NCBI GenBank assembly: GCA_031286325.1
Contig: JAITUT010000094.1
Span: forward strand, 1-38,636
DNA length: 38,636 nt
Direction: 5' to 3'
Source: Helicobacteraceae bacterium
GTDB taxonomy: Bacteria; Campylobacterota; Campylobacteria; Campylobacterales; SZUA-545
Under the pieces are notes generated by a model. That model was not told where the DNA came from. It saw only the letters and a program-made list of their open reading frames with translations, and ran no database searches. Shown here piece after piece: positions 25,170 through 35,599 of this stretch (positions are counted from its first letter, which is position 1; each line of letters begins with the position of its first letter). Both the position numbers and the translations under genes were made by a program.

Positions 25170-25418
25170 TTTAACTTTGCGGACTAGTTTTAGCTACTCT
25201 TTGCGATCAAAAGCGTCGCCTTTGGAAACCATAAAAATCACTCTCGCTTTTGCTGTCATTGCGGAGTTTTGATCCGCGATCTCTCACTGCTTACTCGTTG
25301 CTGATCGCTTCGCTTAAGGCGGAGAGAATCTCTTTTACCTTATCCGCGCTCGCCTCGCCTGACGAAAACAAAAAATCGCGGATTTTGGCTAAAATCGCGG
25401 CAAAACAAAGGATCGGCG

Positions 25419-25742
25419 ATGAGAAAATTCATATTTTTGTTTATTCTTTTAGCGGCGTTCGCGAGCGGCGCGGAGGTAATGATCTGCAAAAGCGCGGAGA
25501 TCCAAATCAGCGCGGTTATGAAGTGCGCCTCGCTGGGCAACCGTTACAGCGCGATCTTGAAAGAGACGCTTGACGTTGTGAATGAGGGCAGCTATACAAT
25601 CGGCGAGTTATACAGAATGGGGTGGCATTTGGCAGTAGTTTCGGGCAATACGCTAGTTTTTGAAAAAGAGCCGCGCCAGATCGTAATCCCCGCGCCGCCC
25701 GCGCAAAATCCCGCGCCCGCGCAAAATCCAGCCGCCGAATAA
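25419..25742 (+). CDS. Small secreted protein of unknown function
   Basis: The 107-residue protein has a signal peptide (about residues 1-18, MRKFIFLFILLAAFASG), two cysteines (MICKS, MKCAS) that could form a disulfide, a compact middle (IGELYRMGWHLAVVSGN) and a C-terminal Pro/Ala/Gln/Asn tail made of two PAQNPA units. AAAGGA lies upstream at the right distance. It ends one base before the convergent ftsI-type gene ends. I do not recognise the family. Confidence 0.65.
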   Translation: MRKFIFLFILLAAFASGAEVMICKSAEIQISAVMKCASLGNRYSAILKETLDVVNEGSYTIGELYRMGWHLAVVSGNTLVFEKEPRQIVIPAPPAQNPAPAQNPAAE

Positions 25743-27449
25743 CTACAATTTGTCGTGTTTTTTCAGCAAATTTATTGCGGAGACGAAAACAGGCGCGGCG
25801 GTTTGATTCGCGAAGTGGCTCTTTTTAGGGTCTATCACAAAGACGCCGATCGTGTATTTCTTATCGCCCCTATTGGCGAACCCAAAAAACGAGTTGTGGT
25901 AGTCGGCGAGGTAAATGCCCGCCCGCGCTATGTGCGCCGTACCCGTCTTGCCCGCTGTGAAAATGTCGTCTACTACGGCGACTTGACCGCGCATAGCCGT
26001 TTTGCGCATAATTTGCATTAGTTTCAGCGCGGTCGCCTCGCTGATAACGCGCGTTTGTTCGGGCGGTTTCGTAATGTCTTTGCCGTCTTGCCCGCCGCTC
26101 TCGCCTATGAGGCGCTTTGCTAGGCGCGGCGCGACCATTACTCCCCCGTTGTTGAATACGTTGTAAGCTTTCATCAGCTGCATAAATGTCGCGCGCAATC
26201 CGTAGCCGTAGCCGGTCGTGGCGCGGTAAATATCGGTGCGGTAGCGGTGAAGCCCCGGCAGATCGCCCGTGCTTTCGTATGGCAGGTCAATGCCCGTGCT
26301 TTTGGCGAAACCGAACGCGCTAAGCCCGTCAAAGAGTTTATAAGGGCTTAGTTGCATTGCTAGTTGCGCCGCGCCGATGTTGCTCGAATAGACGATCACG
26401 TCTTCTACGCTAAACCACTCGCGCGGCGTCAGATCGGTGATTGTCTCGCGCCCGATACTCATTTTGCCGTTGTAACCGCGCACTAGATCGTATTGCCCGA
26501 TCTGATTGTCGTCCAGCAGCAACGCGACTATAAACGGCTTCATCACGCTGCCCGGCTCAAAGGGGTATTGCACCGCGTTAATGCGCGTATTCGCGACAGA
26601 ATCATTCGTAATGTTTTCGGCGTCGTAGCGCGCGCTGGTCGCGATCGCCAGAAGTTTTCCGCTGCCGCTCTCCATAATCGCGCAAATTATCTCGCTCGCG
26701 TCAATATCCTTTTGCGCTTTATCTACCAAACGCTCTAGCTCTTTTTGTAGAAAAGAATCTATCGTGAGCTGCAGGCTAAATCCGTTTTGCACCGCTTCGT
26801 AGCGCATTTGGTTGTTGTAGATGAGGTTGCCTAGCGCGTCTCTGGGAGCTTTGAACAAGCCGTCTTTCGCGGCGCGAAGCTTGGAGTCGTAGAACTTTTC
26901 CACGCCCATTTTCGCCTCGCCGTCCGCTTTGCCGGTGTAGCCTAAAATCGGTTGCGCGAGATCGCCGTATTCATATAGCCTCGTATGCGGGTTTTCAGAG
27001 AGCACGTCTAACCCGTGCCGCACCGTGTTGCCGTTAATTTGGTGGGTTTTGAACGCGCCGCGCCGATCAAGCTCTAGCGATAAATTTTTCAACGCTTTAG
27101 CCTCGCCCACGTTTAAGCCCCGCGCCAAAATTACGCGGGTTTCGCGCGAGAGCGCCTCTAAAAGCTCCGCTTCGGATTTTTGCAGAAAAATCGCGAGGAG
27201 CTTGGCGATTAGAGTTTTGTTCGCCGCGTCTTTGCCGTCAAAGGCTAGGTTAAAGCGACGCTCGCTCTGCGACAAAACGCGCCAATCCGCCGTAATGATC
27301 GAGCCGCGAAACGCCGGCACCGCTTCGTGTTTCGTATAGACGCGGCTCTGGTGCGAATCGCCCGTCGCCCTCGCCGCCGCGATCACAAAAATCGCCGCGA
27401 AAGAGATTATGAGCAAATAAATCGCTAGAATTTTTCCTGTTTTTTCCAT
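25743..27449 (-). CDS. ftsI: Peptidoglycan transpeptidase (FtsI-type class B penicillin-binding protein)
   Basis: The 568-residue protein has an N-terminal transmembrane anchor (about 6-26), a non-catalytic domain (GSIITADWRVLSQS onward) and a transpeptidase domain with SVMK at 301-304, SSN at 355-357 and KTG at 501-503. This is the class B PBP that cross-links septal peptidoglycan. It might instead be a second PBP of that class. Length and motif spacing are normal. The 3' end abuts the convergent small gene. Confidence 0.9.
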   Translation of the reverse strand: MEKTGKILAIYLLIISFAAIFVIAAARATGDSHQSRVYTKHEAVPAFRGSIITADWRVLSQSERRFNLAFDGKDAANKTLIAKLLAIFLQKSEAELLEALSRETRVILARGLNVGEAKALKNLSLELDRRGAFKTHQINGNTVRHGLDVLSENPHTRLYEYGDLAQPILGYTGKADGEAKMGVEKFYDSKLRAAKDGLFKAPRDALGNLIYNNQMRYEAVQNGFSLQLTIDSFLQKELERLVDKAQKDIDASEIICAIMESGSGKLLAIATSARYDAENITNDSVANTRINAVQYPFEPGSVMKPFIVALLLDDNQIGQYDLVRGYNGKMSIGRETITDLTPREWFSVEDVIVYSSNIGAAQLAMQLSPYKLFDGLSAFGFAKSTGIDLPYESTGDLPGLHRYRTDIYRATTGYGYGLRATFMQLMKAYNVFNNGGVMVAPRLAKRLIGESGGQDGKDITKPPEQTRVISEATALKLMQIMRKTAMRGQVAVVDDIFTAGKTGTAHIARAGIYLADYHNSFFGFANRGDKKYTIGVFVIDPKKSHFANQTAAPVFVSAINLLKKHDKL

Positions 27450-27553
27450 ATCTCACTTTTCAAAGGAGCTTAAAGCTCCTATCGCGCTCGCCGCGGAGAG
27501 CGGGATTATTAGGTTTTCAGCCTAGTTTTCCGCGATCATAGCAAATCGTAAAT

Positions 27554-28348
27554 CTAATTTTTCTTGATCGCAGCGAGGAGCGAGGCGAGGGCGGCGAATA
27601 GCACGATCGCGGCGCCGGCGGTAACATTAAAATAATACGAAATAAAAAATCCCACCACCGCGAAAACAAGCGCGAAAATTCCCGAGAGAACAAATGTTTC
27701 GGCGAGCGTCCTCGCGAATTTTTCAGCGATCCAAACCGGGATTGTAAGGAGAGCCAAAACCATCATCAGCCCCACGACGCGAATCGCGACGACGATTGAG
27801 AGCGAGGCGAGGACGAGCAGAGCTATCCAAAGCGGCGCGACTTTCACGCCCTTTACGCGCGCGAAATCGGCGTCAAAGGCGAGCGCGAGTAATTTGCGGT
27901 AAAAGATCGCTGCGAAAAGCACGGCGATTAGATCAATCATAAAAAACGCCAGCAGATCAGCGCGGCTGATCGCCACCATTGAGCCGAATAAATATGTCAT
28001 AAGTTCGCCGCTAAAAGCCGGGGCGAAATCCAAAAATAGCACGCCGATCGCCATTCCGATCGCCCAGATCGCGCCGATTAACGTATCCGCGCGGTGGCGG
28101 TTTCGCAGCGTTATAAACGCCGTCAAAATCGCCGCCGCGACTCCGAAAACTCCAGCGCCTAAGAGCGGTGAAAAGCCGAAAAAGAAAGCGATTCCGATCC
28201 CGCCGTAAGTCGCGTGGGCGATCGAGCCGCTTAAAAAGACGATGCGATTTACTACGATTAGCGTCCCTATAACGCCGCAAGAGATCGCGAGCAAAACCGC
28301 GCCGATTAGGGCGTATTGGACAAATGTGTAACTGAGAATTTCAGACAT
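27554..28348 (-). CDS. Metal ABC transporter permease (ZnuB/MntB type)
   Basis: The 264-residue protein has about seven or eight hydrophobic helices and the ABC-3 family features IGTLIVVNRIVFLSGSIAHA and GVKVAPLWIALLVL, with GLMMVLALLTIPVWIAE near the end. It would move Zn, Mn or Fe(II) across the inner membrane with the ATPase encoded upstream. A 146-base gap, unusually long for such a pair, separates them. No metal-binding periplasmic protein is seen in the window. Confidence 0.88.
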   Translation of the reverse strand: MSEILSYTFVQYALIGAVLLAISCGVIGTLIVVNRIVFLSGSIAHATYGGIGIAFFFGFSPLLGAGVFGVAAAILTAFITLRNRHRADTLIGAIWAIGMAIGVLFLDFAPAFSGELMTYLFGSMVAISRADLLAFFMIDLIAVLFAAIFYRKLLALAFDADFARVKGVKVAPLWIALLVLASLSIVVAIRVVGLMMVLALLTIPVWIAEKFARTLAETFVLSGIFALVFAVVGFFISYYFNVTAGAAIVLFAALASLLAAIKKN

Positions 28349-28494
28349 CGCCGCTTCTTACGGGAATAAATCCAAAGTTGCGGCAACGGGGTTTTTTTCT
28401 AGACTCCCCGATCGCTCTTTTCGCCGCGCCGCGCGGGGCTTTTGCCAGCCGTTCGCGCGCTTTGTTTACATTTCGCCGTTTCGATAGAAAAAAT

Positions 28495-29118
28495 TCAAGC
28501 ATTTCTGATTTTCTTATCTAAAAAGACGGCGCGATCGGAGATTTTCAGCAGTTTTTCTTTGTCGTGGCTGACGCAGACGATCGCGCGGGTTTTTTTAAGA
28601 TCGCTCAAAACTTCGGCGATCAAAGTTTCGCCGTCAATGTCAATCCCCGAAGTCGGCTCGTCTAGGAGCAAAACTTTCACGTCCGCGGCGATCGCGCGCG
28701 CTAAAAACACCCTTTGCCGCTCGCCGCCGCTTAAAGCGGCTACTTTTTTCTCCGCCAAAGCCTCCGCGCCCAACATTTTCAACGCTTCAAAAGCTTTTTT
28801 TTTGCTCGCTTTTTCCGCTAAAAACGCCATTTTCACGATCTCAATCGCCGTGATCGGAAAGTCAAGATTGTGCGCGGTATCTTGCGGCGTATAACCGATA
28901 AATTTCGCGCTTTCAACTGGCGTTTTGCCAAAGATGAGAGCCTTGCCGTTAGTCGGTTTGCAAAGCCCCGCCAGCGCTTTAATAAAGGTGCTTTTACCGC
29001 CGCCGTTAGGTCCTAAAACGCTCACGAATTCGCCGATTTCCGCGCTGAAATTCACGCTTTTAAGCGCCCAGCCGCCGTCTCTAAAGACGCTCAAATTTTC
29101 CGCAAAAACCGCCGGCAA
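28495..29118 (-). CDS. Metal ABC transporter ATP-binding protein (ZnuC type)
   Basis: The 207-residue protein has Walker A GPNGGGKS at residues 36-43, Q-loop TPQD, signature LSGGERQR, Walker B VLLLDEPTSG and the switch histidine in VSHD. It energises the permease encoded next. It starts three bases after the NSS-type symporter gene ends. Confidence 0.9.
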   Translation of the reverse strand: MPAVFAENLSVFRDGGWALKSVNFSAEIGEFVSVLGPNGGGKSTFIKALAGLCKPTNGKALIFGKTPVESAKFIGYTPQDTAHNLDFPITAIEIVKMAFLAEKASKKKAFEALKMLGAEALAEKKVAALSGGERQRVFLARAIAADVKVLLLDEPTSGIDIDGETLIAEVLSDLKKTRAIVCVSHDKEKLLKISDRAVFLDKKIRNA

Positions 29119-29121
29119 AAG

Positions 29122-30477
29122 TTAAAAACTCCAGACAACTCTCGCCACGATCGTTACAAACGTCGCGAAAATCAAGATCGGCGCGAAGTAACGAATCATA
29201 AAAAACCAAACGGCGATCGCTTTTTTGTCGATTCTCTCCTTTTTTAGCTCGACCGCGATTTCTTCGCGATTGGCGATGAAACCTATAAAAAACGCCGTAA
29301 AAAACGCGCCGATTGGCATCATTATATCAACGGTAAGAAATTGTGAAAATTCAAAGAGCGATTTGCCGCAGACGCTCAAAAATTCATAACCATTAACATT
29401 GCTGAATAAGACCGCCATACTCATTAAATAGGCTAACAAGAGCGGCAACAAGATAGCGCGATCACGCCTCCACCCAAAACGTTGGACTAAAAACGATGTC
29501 GCGGGCTCTAAAAGCGAGATTGAGCACGCGAGCGCGGACAATAAAAGGACGGCGAAAAAGGCGATCGTCAAAATTTGCCCGAAAGAGTCGAATGACGCCA
29601 GCGCGGAGGGTATTGAGGCGAATACTAACTCAGAGCCTTGATTTAAGGGGAGATTTTCGTTAAACAAAAATGTGAAAATGATGATTCCCGCGGCGATCGA
29701 GACTAATATGTCTACGATCGTAACCACGACGCTAGATCGCCAAGTTTTGATTCTGGCGGTGCTCTCAAAAGAATATGTGATAAAGACCGCCATTCCCAAA
29801 CTCATTGAGAAAAACGCTTGCCCGATCGCGGCGAGTACGACGTTGATTGAGAGATTTGAAAAATCAGGCGCGAACATAAAACTTAGGGCTTTGGTAAAAG
29901 ATGGGGTGGCGATCGCGTAAGCGAGCAAAAATAAAATTATAAAAAATGCGAGCGGAATCAGGATTCTATTGGCGCGCTCAATTCCTTTGTGCAGACCGCA
30001 CAAAACTATCGAGCTTGTCAAAAAGACGATGATCGCGTGGTAAATTAGTTGCGTAATCGCGTCATTTTTTACGATGTCCGTAAATAAATCTTTCGCGAGA
30101 GCGCCGCTGTCGGGAAGCGTGAAAATCGAGTAGATCAAATATATGAACACCCAGCAGAGCACGACCCAATAAAACGTTAAAGCAAAAAGCGGCGTTATGA
30201 ATTGCAAACCAATCCAACGCCAATATTTTTTCTTTGCGGGCGCGAGTTTGTCAAACGCCGAGATCGGCTCTTTGTGCGTCATTTTGCCGATTAGCGTTTC
30301 GGCGATTATGAGCGGCAACGAGAGGCATAAGGACATAGCGATATAGAGGATTACAAAAGTGCCGCCGTATTCGCCCGCGAGGTAAGGGAAACGCCAGATA
30401 TTGCCGAGTCCTAAGACGCCGCCAATCATCACAAAAATAAAGCCGATTCGCGAGAATCTTTCGTATTCTTCGTTCAT
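29122..30477 (-). CDS. Sodium-dependent transporter of the NSS (SNF) family
   Basis: The 451-residue inner-membrane protein has the family's first helix IGGVLGLGNIWRFPYLAGEY, whose GLGNIWRFP motif helps form the sodium and substrate sites, followed by about ten or eleven more hydrophobic segments. Bacterial members take up amino acids with sodium. The substrate cannot be told. It is the first gene of the minus-strand run ahead of the metal transporter. Confidence 0.92.
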   Translation of the reverse strand: MNEEYERFSRIGFIFVMIGGVLGLGNIWRFPYLAGEYGGTFVILYIAMSLCLSLPLIIAETLIGKMTHKEPISAFDKLAPAKKKYWRWIGLQFITPLFALTFYWVVLCWVFIYLIYSIFTLPDSGALAKDLFTDIVKNDAITQLIYHAIIVFLTSSIVLCGLHKGIERANRILIPLAFFIILFLLAYAIATPSFTKALSFMFAPDFSNLSINVVLAAIGQAFFSMSLGMAVFITYSFESTARIKTWRSSVVVTIVDILVSIAAGIIIFTFLFNENLPLNQGSELVFASIPSALASFDSFGQILTIAFFAVLLLSALACSISLLEPATSFLVQRFGWRRDRAILLPLLLAYLMSMAVLFSNVNGYEFLSVCGKSLFEFSQFLTVDIMMPIGAFFTAFFIGFIANREEIAVELKKERIDKKAIAVWFFMIRYFAPILIFATFVTIVARVVWSF

Positions 30478-30687
30478 TTTGCGCCCGTTTGTAAAGTTAA
30501 AGAACGAAGTCTATTAAAGCTTTGCTTAATAGCGGGATTGGCAAATTAGCGGGAGAAGGGTAAAGAGGAGGGTTAAAGAAGAAAGGCAAACGCCCCGATC
30601 GCGCCGATCGCGAGAGAAAATAACTTTGCGGCGGCGCTAGCTTTCATCGTTAAATAAGGCAAATAACCGCCGTCAGATAAAATCCTG

Positions 30688-30693
30688 TAAAAT
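30688..30693 (+). promoter_or_regulatory. Possible -10 box for the TPR gene
   Basis: TAAAAT lies 28 bases before ATG 30722. The 244-base divergent gap 30478-30721 contains no gene that I can see. Confidence 0.4.
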
Positions 30694-30721
30694 CGCTTAA
30701 ATTTTTACGAATGGCGGTTTT

Positions 30722-31486
30722 ATGGGACGGATTAAAGTTTTAACGACGCTTTTAGCGTTTGCGGTTGTGATCGGCGGCGCGATCTTCGTGATCGCGAAGT
30801 TCGATCTTTTGGGTTTCAAAGAGGCGGCTTTTGACAAGGCTCAAGTAGCGTATAACGCGGGCGATAAAGAAAAGGCGATCGCCCTTTGGACGGAGGCGAT
30901 CGGAAAATACCCCGAGTTTGCGAAAGCTTACGGCGCGCGCGGCGCGGCTTATATGGATTTAGACGACATTGACGCCGCGACAGCCGATTGGGAAAAAGCC
31001 GTAGAATTGGGCGTGAAAACCCCCGACGCGTATCTGCGCCTCGCCAATAGGTATTTAATTACTCCGAGATACGAAGAGGCGATAGAGCTTTATACGAAAG
31101 CGATCGAGATTAACCCCGCGCTCGGCGAAGCTTACGCCAAACGCGCTTTTTCATATCAAAAGTTAAAAGATTACGAAAAAGCCCTAGCCGACTATGACGA
31201 GGCGGTGAAATTTGAGACGGACCCAGAGATTTACCTTGATCGCGGCGATTTGCGCGAAGCTTTGAAAGATTACGAAAAAGCCGCAGCGGATTACAGCGAA
31301 GCGATCAAATTAAACCCCGAATTAGCGGCGGCTTATGAGAAGCGCGCTAGAAATTATTGGCGGCTGGGAAATTGCGATCAGTTGGAAATTGACGCCAAAA
31401 AGGGTTGCGAGCTAGGCAACTGCCAAGCTTTAACCCTCGCGGCGCGTTGCCCGCCTCCTAAGGAGCAAAGCCAAGAAATGCCATAA
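30722..31486 (+). CDS. TPR-repeat protein with an N-terminal membrane anchor
   Basis: The 254-residue protein has a transmembrane segment at about 6-25 (LTTLLAFAVVIGGAIFVIAK) followed by about five TPR units; clear ones read AYGARGAAYMDLDDIDAA, AYAKRAFSYQKLKDYEKA and AYEKRARNYWRLGN. The C-terminus carries several cysteines (CDQ, KGC, GNC, ARCPPP). It is probably a periplasm-facing scaffold. It precedes mdh by about 30 bases and may share its transcript. Confidence 0.82.
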   Translation: MGRIKVLTTLLAFAVVIGGAIFVIAKFDLLGFKEAAFDKAQVAYNAGDKEKAIALWTEAIGKYPEFAKAYGARGAAYMDLDDIDAATADWEKAVELGVKTPDAYLRLANRYLITPRYEEAIELYTKAIEINPALGEAYAKRAFSYQKLKDYEKALADYDEAVKFETDPEIYLDRGDLREALKDYEKAAADYSEAIKLNPELAAAYEKRARNYWRLGNCDQLEIDAKKGCELGNCQALTLAARCPPPKEQSQEMP

Positions 31487-31516
31487 TAAAAGAAAAAAAT
31501 TAAAGAGGAAGTGTAT

Positions 31517-32470
31517 TTGAGACGCGGCAAAAAAGTATCTATTATCGGCGCGGGGCACGTAGGCTCGACGGTAGCGTATTCGCTGGCGTTGCAAGGCACG
31601 GCGCACGAAATTGTTCTTCTGGACTCAAAGCCCGATATCGCTATGGGCAAGGCGCTTGATATGTCGCAAGCGGCGGCGGTTTTGCGTATGCACACAAAAG
31701 TCAAAGTCGCCGTAACCGCGAAGGATTTAGCGGATAGCGACATTGTGGTAATTAGCGCTGGAACGCCTAGAAAACCCGGAATGAGCCGCGATGATTTACT
31801 CGCCGCGAACGCCGAAACCGTCAGAAGTATCAGCAAGCAAATTCGCGAAAATTGCGCGAATCCAATGGTGATCGTGGTAACAAACCCGCTTGACGCGATG
31901 ACCTATGTCGCTTTGCGCGAGTGCGGCTTTGATCGCAGACAAGTAATAGGTATGGCGGGGCTTTTAGATTCGGGCAGAATGGCGAGTTTCATCTACGAAA
32001 AGTTAGGCTACGGATCGGGGCAAATTCGCGCGATGGTTTTGGGCGGGCACGGCGATTCTATGGCGCCTTTGCACCGATATTCAACGGTCGCGGGCGTGCC
32101 GCTTACGGACTTTTTAAGCGGCGCGGAGATCGCCGAGATCGTAAAACGCACAAGAGGCGCGGGCGCGGAGATCGTAGGCTATTTGCAGAGCGGTTCGGCG
32201 TATTACGCCCCTGCGATCGCTACCGCGCAAATGTGCGAGACGATCCTGCGGGACGCGAAGCAAATTTACCCGTGCGCCGTCTTGCTAGAGGGCGAATACG
32301 ATTACCGAAACGTCGTTATCGGCGTGCCGATCGTGCTCGGCGCGAACGGCGTGGAGAAGATCATTGAAGTTACTCTAAACAAAGAAGAAAAAGACGAATT
32401 TGCCAAAAGCGTAGCCTCCGTCAAAACGCTCATAAACAAACTCTTTGAAATGGGATTTTATGTCCAATAG
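31517..32470 (+). CDS. mdh: Malate dehydrogenase
   Basis: The 317-residue LDH-like malate dehydrogenase has the NAD site [15 protein letters not shown], the substrate loop [27 protein letters not shown] and the catalytic histidine in GGHGDSM. It oxidises malate to oxaloacetate. The frame allows GTG 31511, but AGAGGA ends only a base or two before it; TTG 31517 has the normal spacing, so I chose that. It overlaps fumC, the preceding step of the cycle. Confidence 0.93.
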   Translation: MRRGKKVSIIGAGHVGSTVAYSLALQGTAHEIVLLDSKPDIAMGKALDMSQAAAVLRMHTKVKVAVTAKDLADSDIVVISAGTPRKPGMSRDDLLAANAETVRSISKQIRENCANPMVIVVTNPLDAMTYVALRECGFDRRQVIGMAGLLDSGRMASFIYEKLGYGSGQIRAMVLGGHGDSMAPLHRYSTVAGVPLTDFLSGAEIAEIVKRTRGAGAEIVGYLQSGSAYYAPAIATAQMCETILRDAKQIYPCAVLLEGEYDYRNVVIGVPIVLGANGVEKIIEVTLNKEEKDEFAKSVASVKTLINKLFEMGFYVQ

Positions 32471-33845
32471 TTCCCCGAATTTTCGCGGCGAGTTTCGCGT
32501 GGAGCGCGACTCAATGGGCGAGATCGCGGTTGCCGCCGAGCGTCTTTGGGGGGCGCAGACGCAACGTAGTTTGGAATGCTTTAAGATCGGCGAAAGAATG
32601 CCCTTTGAAGTTATCGCGGCGCTGGCGACTTTGAAACGCGCGTGCGCGATCGCGAACCAGAGTTTCGGCAAATTGAGCGCGGAGTTTTGCGAGGCGGTTA
32701 TTTTCGCGTGCGATCGTATTTTGGCGCGGGATTACGACGATGAATTTCCGCTCGTTGTTTGGCAAACGGGCAGCGGCACGCAGACGAATATGAACTTAAA
32801 CGAAGTCATCGCGCGGATCGCGGGCGGCAAAATTAACGCGAAAATCCACCCCAACGATCACGTAAATATGAGCCAATCTAGCAACGATACGTTTCCCGCG
32901 GCGATGAATATCGCGGCGGTTTTGGCTGTCGAGGACGGATTGTTGCCCGCTTTGGAGCGATTTGGCGCGATTCTCGCCGATAAATCGCGCGAATTTGCCG
33001 CGATCGTGAAGATCGGTCGCACGCACCTGCAAGACGCCACGCCGCTTACTTTGGGGCAGGAGTTTAGCGGCTACGAATCTATGATCGCTCAAAGCGTAGA
33101 AATGATCAAAGCCGCTTTACCGTTCGCCAAACGGCTCGCGATCGGCGCGACCGCGGTCGGCACTGGGTTAAACGCGCCAAAGGGTTTCGGCGGCAAAGTC
33201 TGCGAGGAGCTATCGCGTTTTTTAGGGCGCGATTTCATTAGCGATCCGAATTTTTTTCACGCGCTCACCAGCCACGACGCGATCGTGAATCTGCACGGCG
33301 CGATCAAAGCCGCCGCCGCGAATTTGTTCAAAATCGCCAACGATATTCGCTTTCTTTCTTCGGGTCCCCGCTGCGGTTTAGGCGAGATCGCGATCCCAGA
33401 AAACGAGCCCGGCAGCTCGATTATGCCAGGCAAAGTCAATCCTACGCAGTGCGAGGCGCTGACGATGGTCTGTTGCCAAGTCTTTGGAAATGACGCGGCG
33501 ATCGGTTTCGCGGCGAGTCAAGGCGCTTTTGAGCTCAATGTCTTTAAGCCCGTGATAATATATAACTTTCTGCAATCCGCGCGGCTTTTGGAGCAAGCCG
33601 CAACGAGTTTTTGCGAGTATTGCGCGATCGGCATTGAGCCGCGCCGCGAGGTGATTGATCGCCATTTGAAAAACTCGCTGATGCTTGTAACCGCGCTAAA
33701 CCCAGAGATCGGCTACGACAACGCGGCGGCGATCGCCAAAGCCGCGCACAAAGAGGGTTTGACCCTGCGCGAGGCGGCGTTAAAGAGCGGCTTAATTAAC
33801 GCCGAAGACTTTGACCGCGCCGTCGATCCCGCCAAAATGGTATGA
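32460..33845 (+). CDS. fumC: Fumarate hydratase class II
   Basis: This enzyme hydrates fumarate to malate. The 461-residue protein has [20 protein letters not shown], the TSGTQTNMN-like [22 protein letters not shown] and the signature [15 protein letters not shown]. The frame allows TTG 32445; ATG 32460 is favoured because GGGAT lies before it and the conserved part begins soon after. It overlaps the mdh end by 11 bases and the next start by four. Confidence 0.95.
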   Translation: MSNSSPNFRGEFRVERDSMGEIAVAAERLWGAQTQRSLECFKIGERMPFEVIAALATLKRACAIANQSFGKLSAEFCEAVIFACDRILARDYDDEFPLVVWQTGSGTQTNMNLNEVIARIAGGKINAKIHPNDHVNMSQSSNDTFPAAMNIAAVLAVEDGLLPALERFGAILADKSREFAAIVKIGRTHLQDATPLTLGQEFSGYESMIAQSVEMIKAALPFAKRLAIGATAVGTGLNAPKGFGGKVCEELSRFLGRDFISDPNFFHALTSHDAIVNLHGAIKAAAANLFKIANDIRFLSSGPRCGLGEIAIPENEPGSSIMPGKVNPTQCEALTMVCCQVFGNDAAIGFAASQGAFELNVFKPVIIYNFLQSARLLEQAATSFCEYCAIGIEPRREVIDRHLKNSLMLVTALNPEIGYDNAAAIAKAAHKEGLTLREAALKSGLINAEDFDRAVDPAKMV

Positions 33846-35353
33846 AAAAGTTTTATTTACTCCTTTTGTCGCTTTTGATCGCGGGAGCGTTACGCGCCGA
33901 AAGCGTTTTGAATCTCACGATCTCAGGCTTTCCCGCGCGCCTTAACCCGCTTCTCGCCACCGATTCCGTGAGCGCGGAAATTTCAGACTACCTCTTTGAA
34001 GGGCTCGTGAAATACGATAAAGACGCGAATGTAGTCGGCGAGATCGCGGAAAGTTGGGAGTTCATTGACGATCGCGCGATCGTCTTTAAGCTGCGCGAGG
34101 ATCGCTATTGGCACGACGGAAAGAAAGTTACCGCGCAAGACGCGCTTTTCACATACCAAACGGCGATTAGCGATCGCGTCTCTTCGCCCTACGCCTCAAA
34201 CTTTCGCGCCGTTGAAAAAGTGGAAGTTTTGAATGATTTCACGCTGAAAGTTACCTATAAAACGCCGTATTTTAAGGCGCTTGAAACTTGGATGATGCCG
34301 CTGATTCCAAAGCATATTTTAGAAAACGATCTCGATCTTATGACGAGTACTTTCAATTCGCGCCCGATCGGGAATAGTTACTTTCGCATTGACGAACTTT
34401 CGATTTCAAAAAACATTGAGCTCAAAGCGTTTAAGGATTTCAAGCCGCGCGCGCCGTTTATAGACAAGGTCGTCTTTGAGTATATTCAGGACGCGAGCGT
34501 GCAGTTTTTGAAGTTGAAGTCGCGCCAAATCCACATCGGCTCGCTTGACGCCTTGCAAGCCGATCGCCAAATCGACGCGAAATTCCGCGAGGATTTCCGT
34601 ATTGTGGAGACTTCGTCTCTCACCTATACTTATCTTGGTTTTAACTTGAAAAATCCGAAGTTTGCCGAGCCGAAGCTGCGCGAGGCTTTGAGCCTTGCGA
34701 TTGATCGCCAAGAGCTAATTGACATTCTTTTTTTTGGGCACGGCAAAATTTGTACGCAGCCGATTTTAGAGGGCGCGCTGGGTTTCAATCCTACGATCGC
34801 GCCAGTAAAACAGGACATTTCGCGCGCTAAGACGTTGCTTGCGGAGTTGGGCTACACCGCTCGAAATCCGCTGAAAATCACGATTTCCACGAACGCCAAC
34901 AGCCCGATTCGCAACTACGCGGCGGAGATTATACAACAGCAACTCGCAAAGGCGGGGGTGATCGTAAAAATCCGCTCGACTGAGTGGCAAGCGTTTTTGA
35001 CGCGCCTGAACGCGCGGGATTTTGAGGTGATTTTAATGGGCTGGTCCGTGCCGCTAATGCCCGATCCATACACGATTTGGCACTCAAAAAGCGATTTTAA
35101 GGGCGGTTTTAATATGGTCGGTTACAAAAATGACGAGGTAGATCGCCTAATTGAGCTTTCGCAAAAGACGAGCGATCGCGCCGAAGTCGCGCGGATTTTT
35201 AGTGAGTTTTCGGCGATCGTCGCGCGCGATAATCCATATTTGTTTCTCTATGCGCCGAACTCAATCGCCGCGATCTCGCGCAAACTTTCGCCAATTGAAC
35301 CAACCGCGATCGGTTTTGGGCACAACCGCTTTGATTGGCGGATTGAGCCGTAG
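33842..35353 (+). CDS. ABC transporter solute-binding protein (peptide/family 5)
   Basis: The 503-residue periplasmic protein has a signal peptide (about 1-19, ending LRA-ES, no lipobox) and the SBP family 5 pattern: [26 protein letters not shown]-type [31 protein letters not shown] and [11 protein letters not shown]. Members bind peptides, nickel or other solutes. No permease or ATPase genes follow; the locus runs into a convergent glycan gene. The ATG overlaps the fumC stop (ATGA). Confidence 0.9.
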   Translation: MKKFYLLLLSLLIAGALRAESVLNLTISGFPARLNPLLATDSVSAEISDYLFEGLVKYDKDANVVGEIAESWEFIDDRAIVFKLREDRYWHDGKKVTAQDALFTYQTAISDRVSSPYASNFRAVEKVEVLNDFTLKVTYKTPYFKALETWMMPLIPKHILENDLDLMTSTFNSRPIGNSYFRIDELSISKNIELKAFKDFKPRAPFIDKVVFEYIQDASVQFLKLKSRQIHIGSLDALQADRQIDAKFREDFRIVETSSLTYTYLGFNLKNPKFAEPKLREALSLAIDRQELIDILFFGHGKICTQPILEGALGFNPTIAPVKQDISRAKTLLAELGYTARNPLKITISTNANSPIRNYAAEIIQQQLAKAGVIVKIRSTEWQAFLTRLNARDFEVILMGWSVPLMPDPYTIWHSKSDFKGGFNMVGYKNDEVDRLIELSQKTSDRAEVARIFSEFSAIVARDNPYLFLYAPNSIAAISRKLSPIEPTAIGFGHNRFDWRIEP

Positions 35354-35448
35354 ATCGGATTTGCTCAATTCCGCTTCCTCATTTCGGCGAAAGCGGGAAT
35401 TTTAAGCGGTTTCGTAGCTCACTTGGCGTTTTCTATATCGTTTCCTAA

Positions 35449-35599
35449 CGAAATTCTATAAAAACACTTATCGCTAAATCGCAAGATCATATTGAAGTAG
35501 CAATTTTTTAAATACGGAAAAAACTTAATTTGCAGTCGTTGTATCCCACGCATTTTTATTTTGATGGGGGATTTAAGGCAAAGCGCGAGAGTTTGCAAA
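35449..35599. repeat. 151-bp direct repeat, copy 1 (3' end of the split HAD gene)
   Basis: It matches 37488-37638 at 148 of 151 positions in the same orientation. It encodes the shared C-terminal tail with KSPIKIKMRGI and FFPYLKNCYFNMILRFSD. Confidence 0.95.

Noticed and set aside
28442-28894. Plus-strand ORF of 150 codons
   Set aside because: It lies opposite the ABC ATPase and its serine/lysine-rich translation has no recognisable domain.
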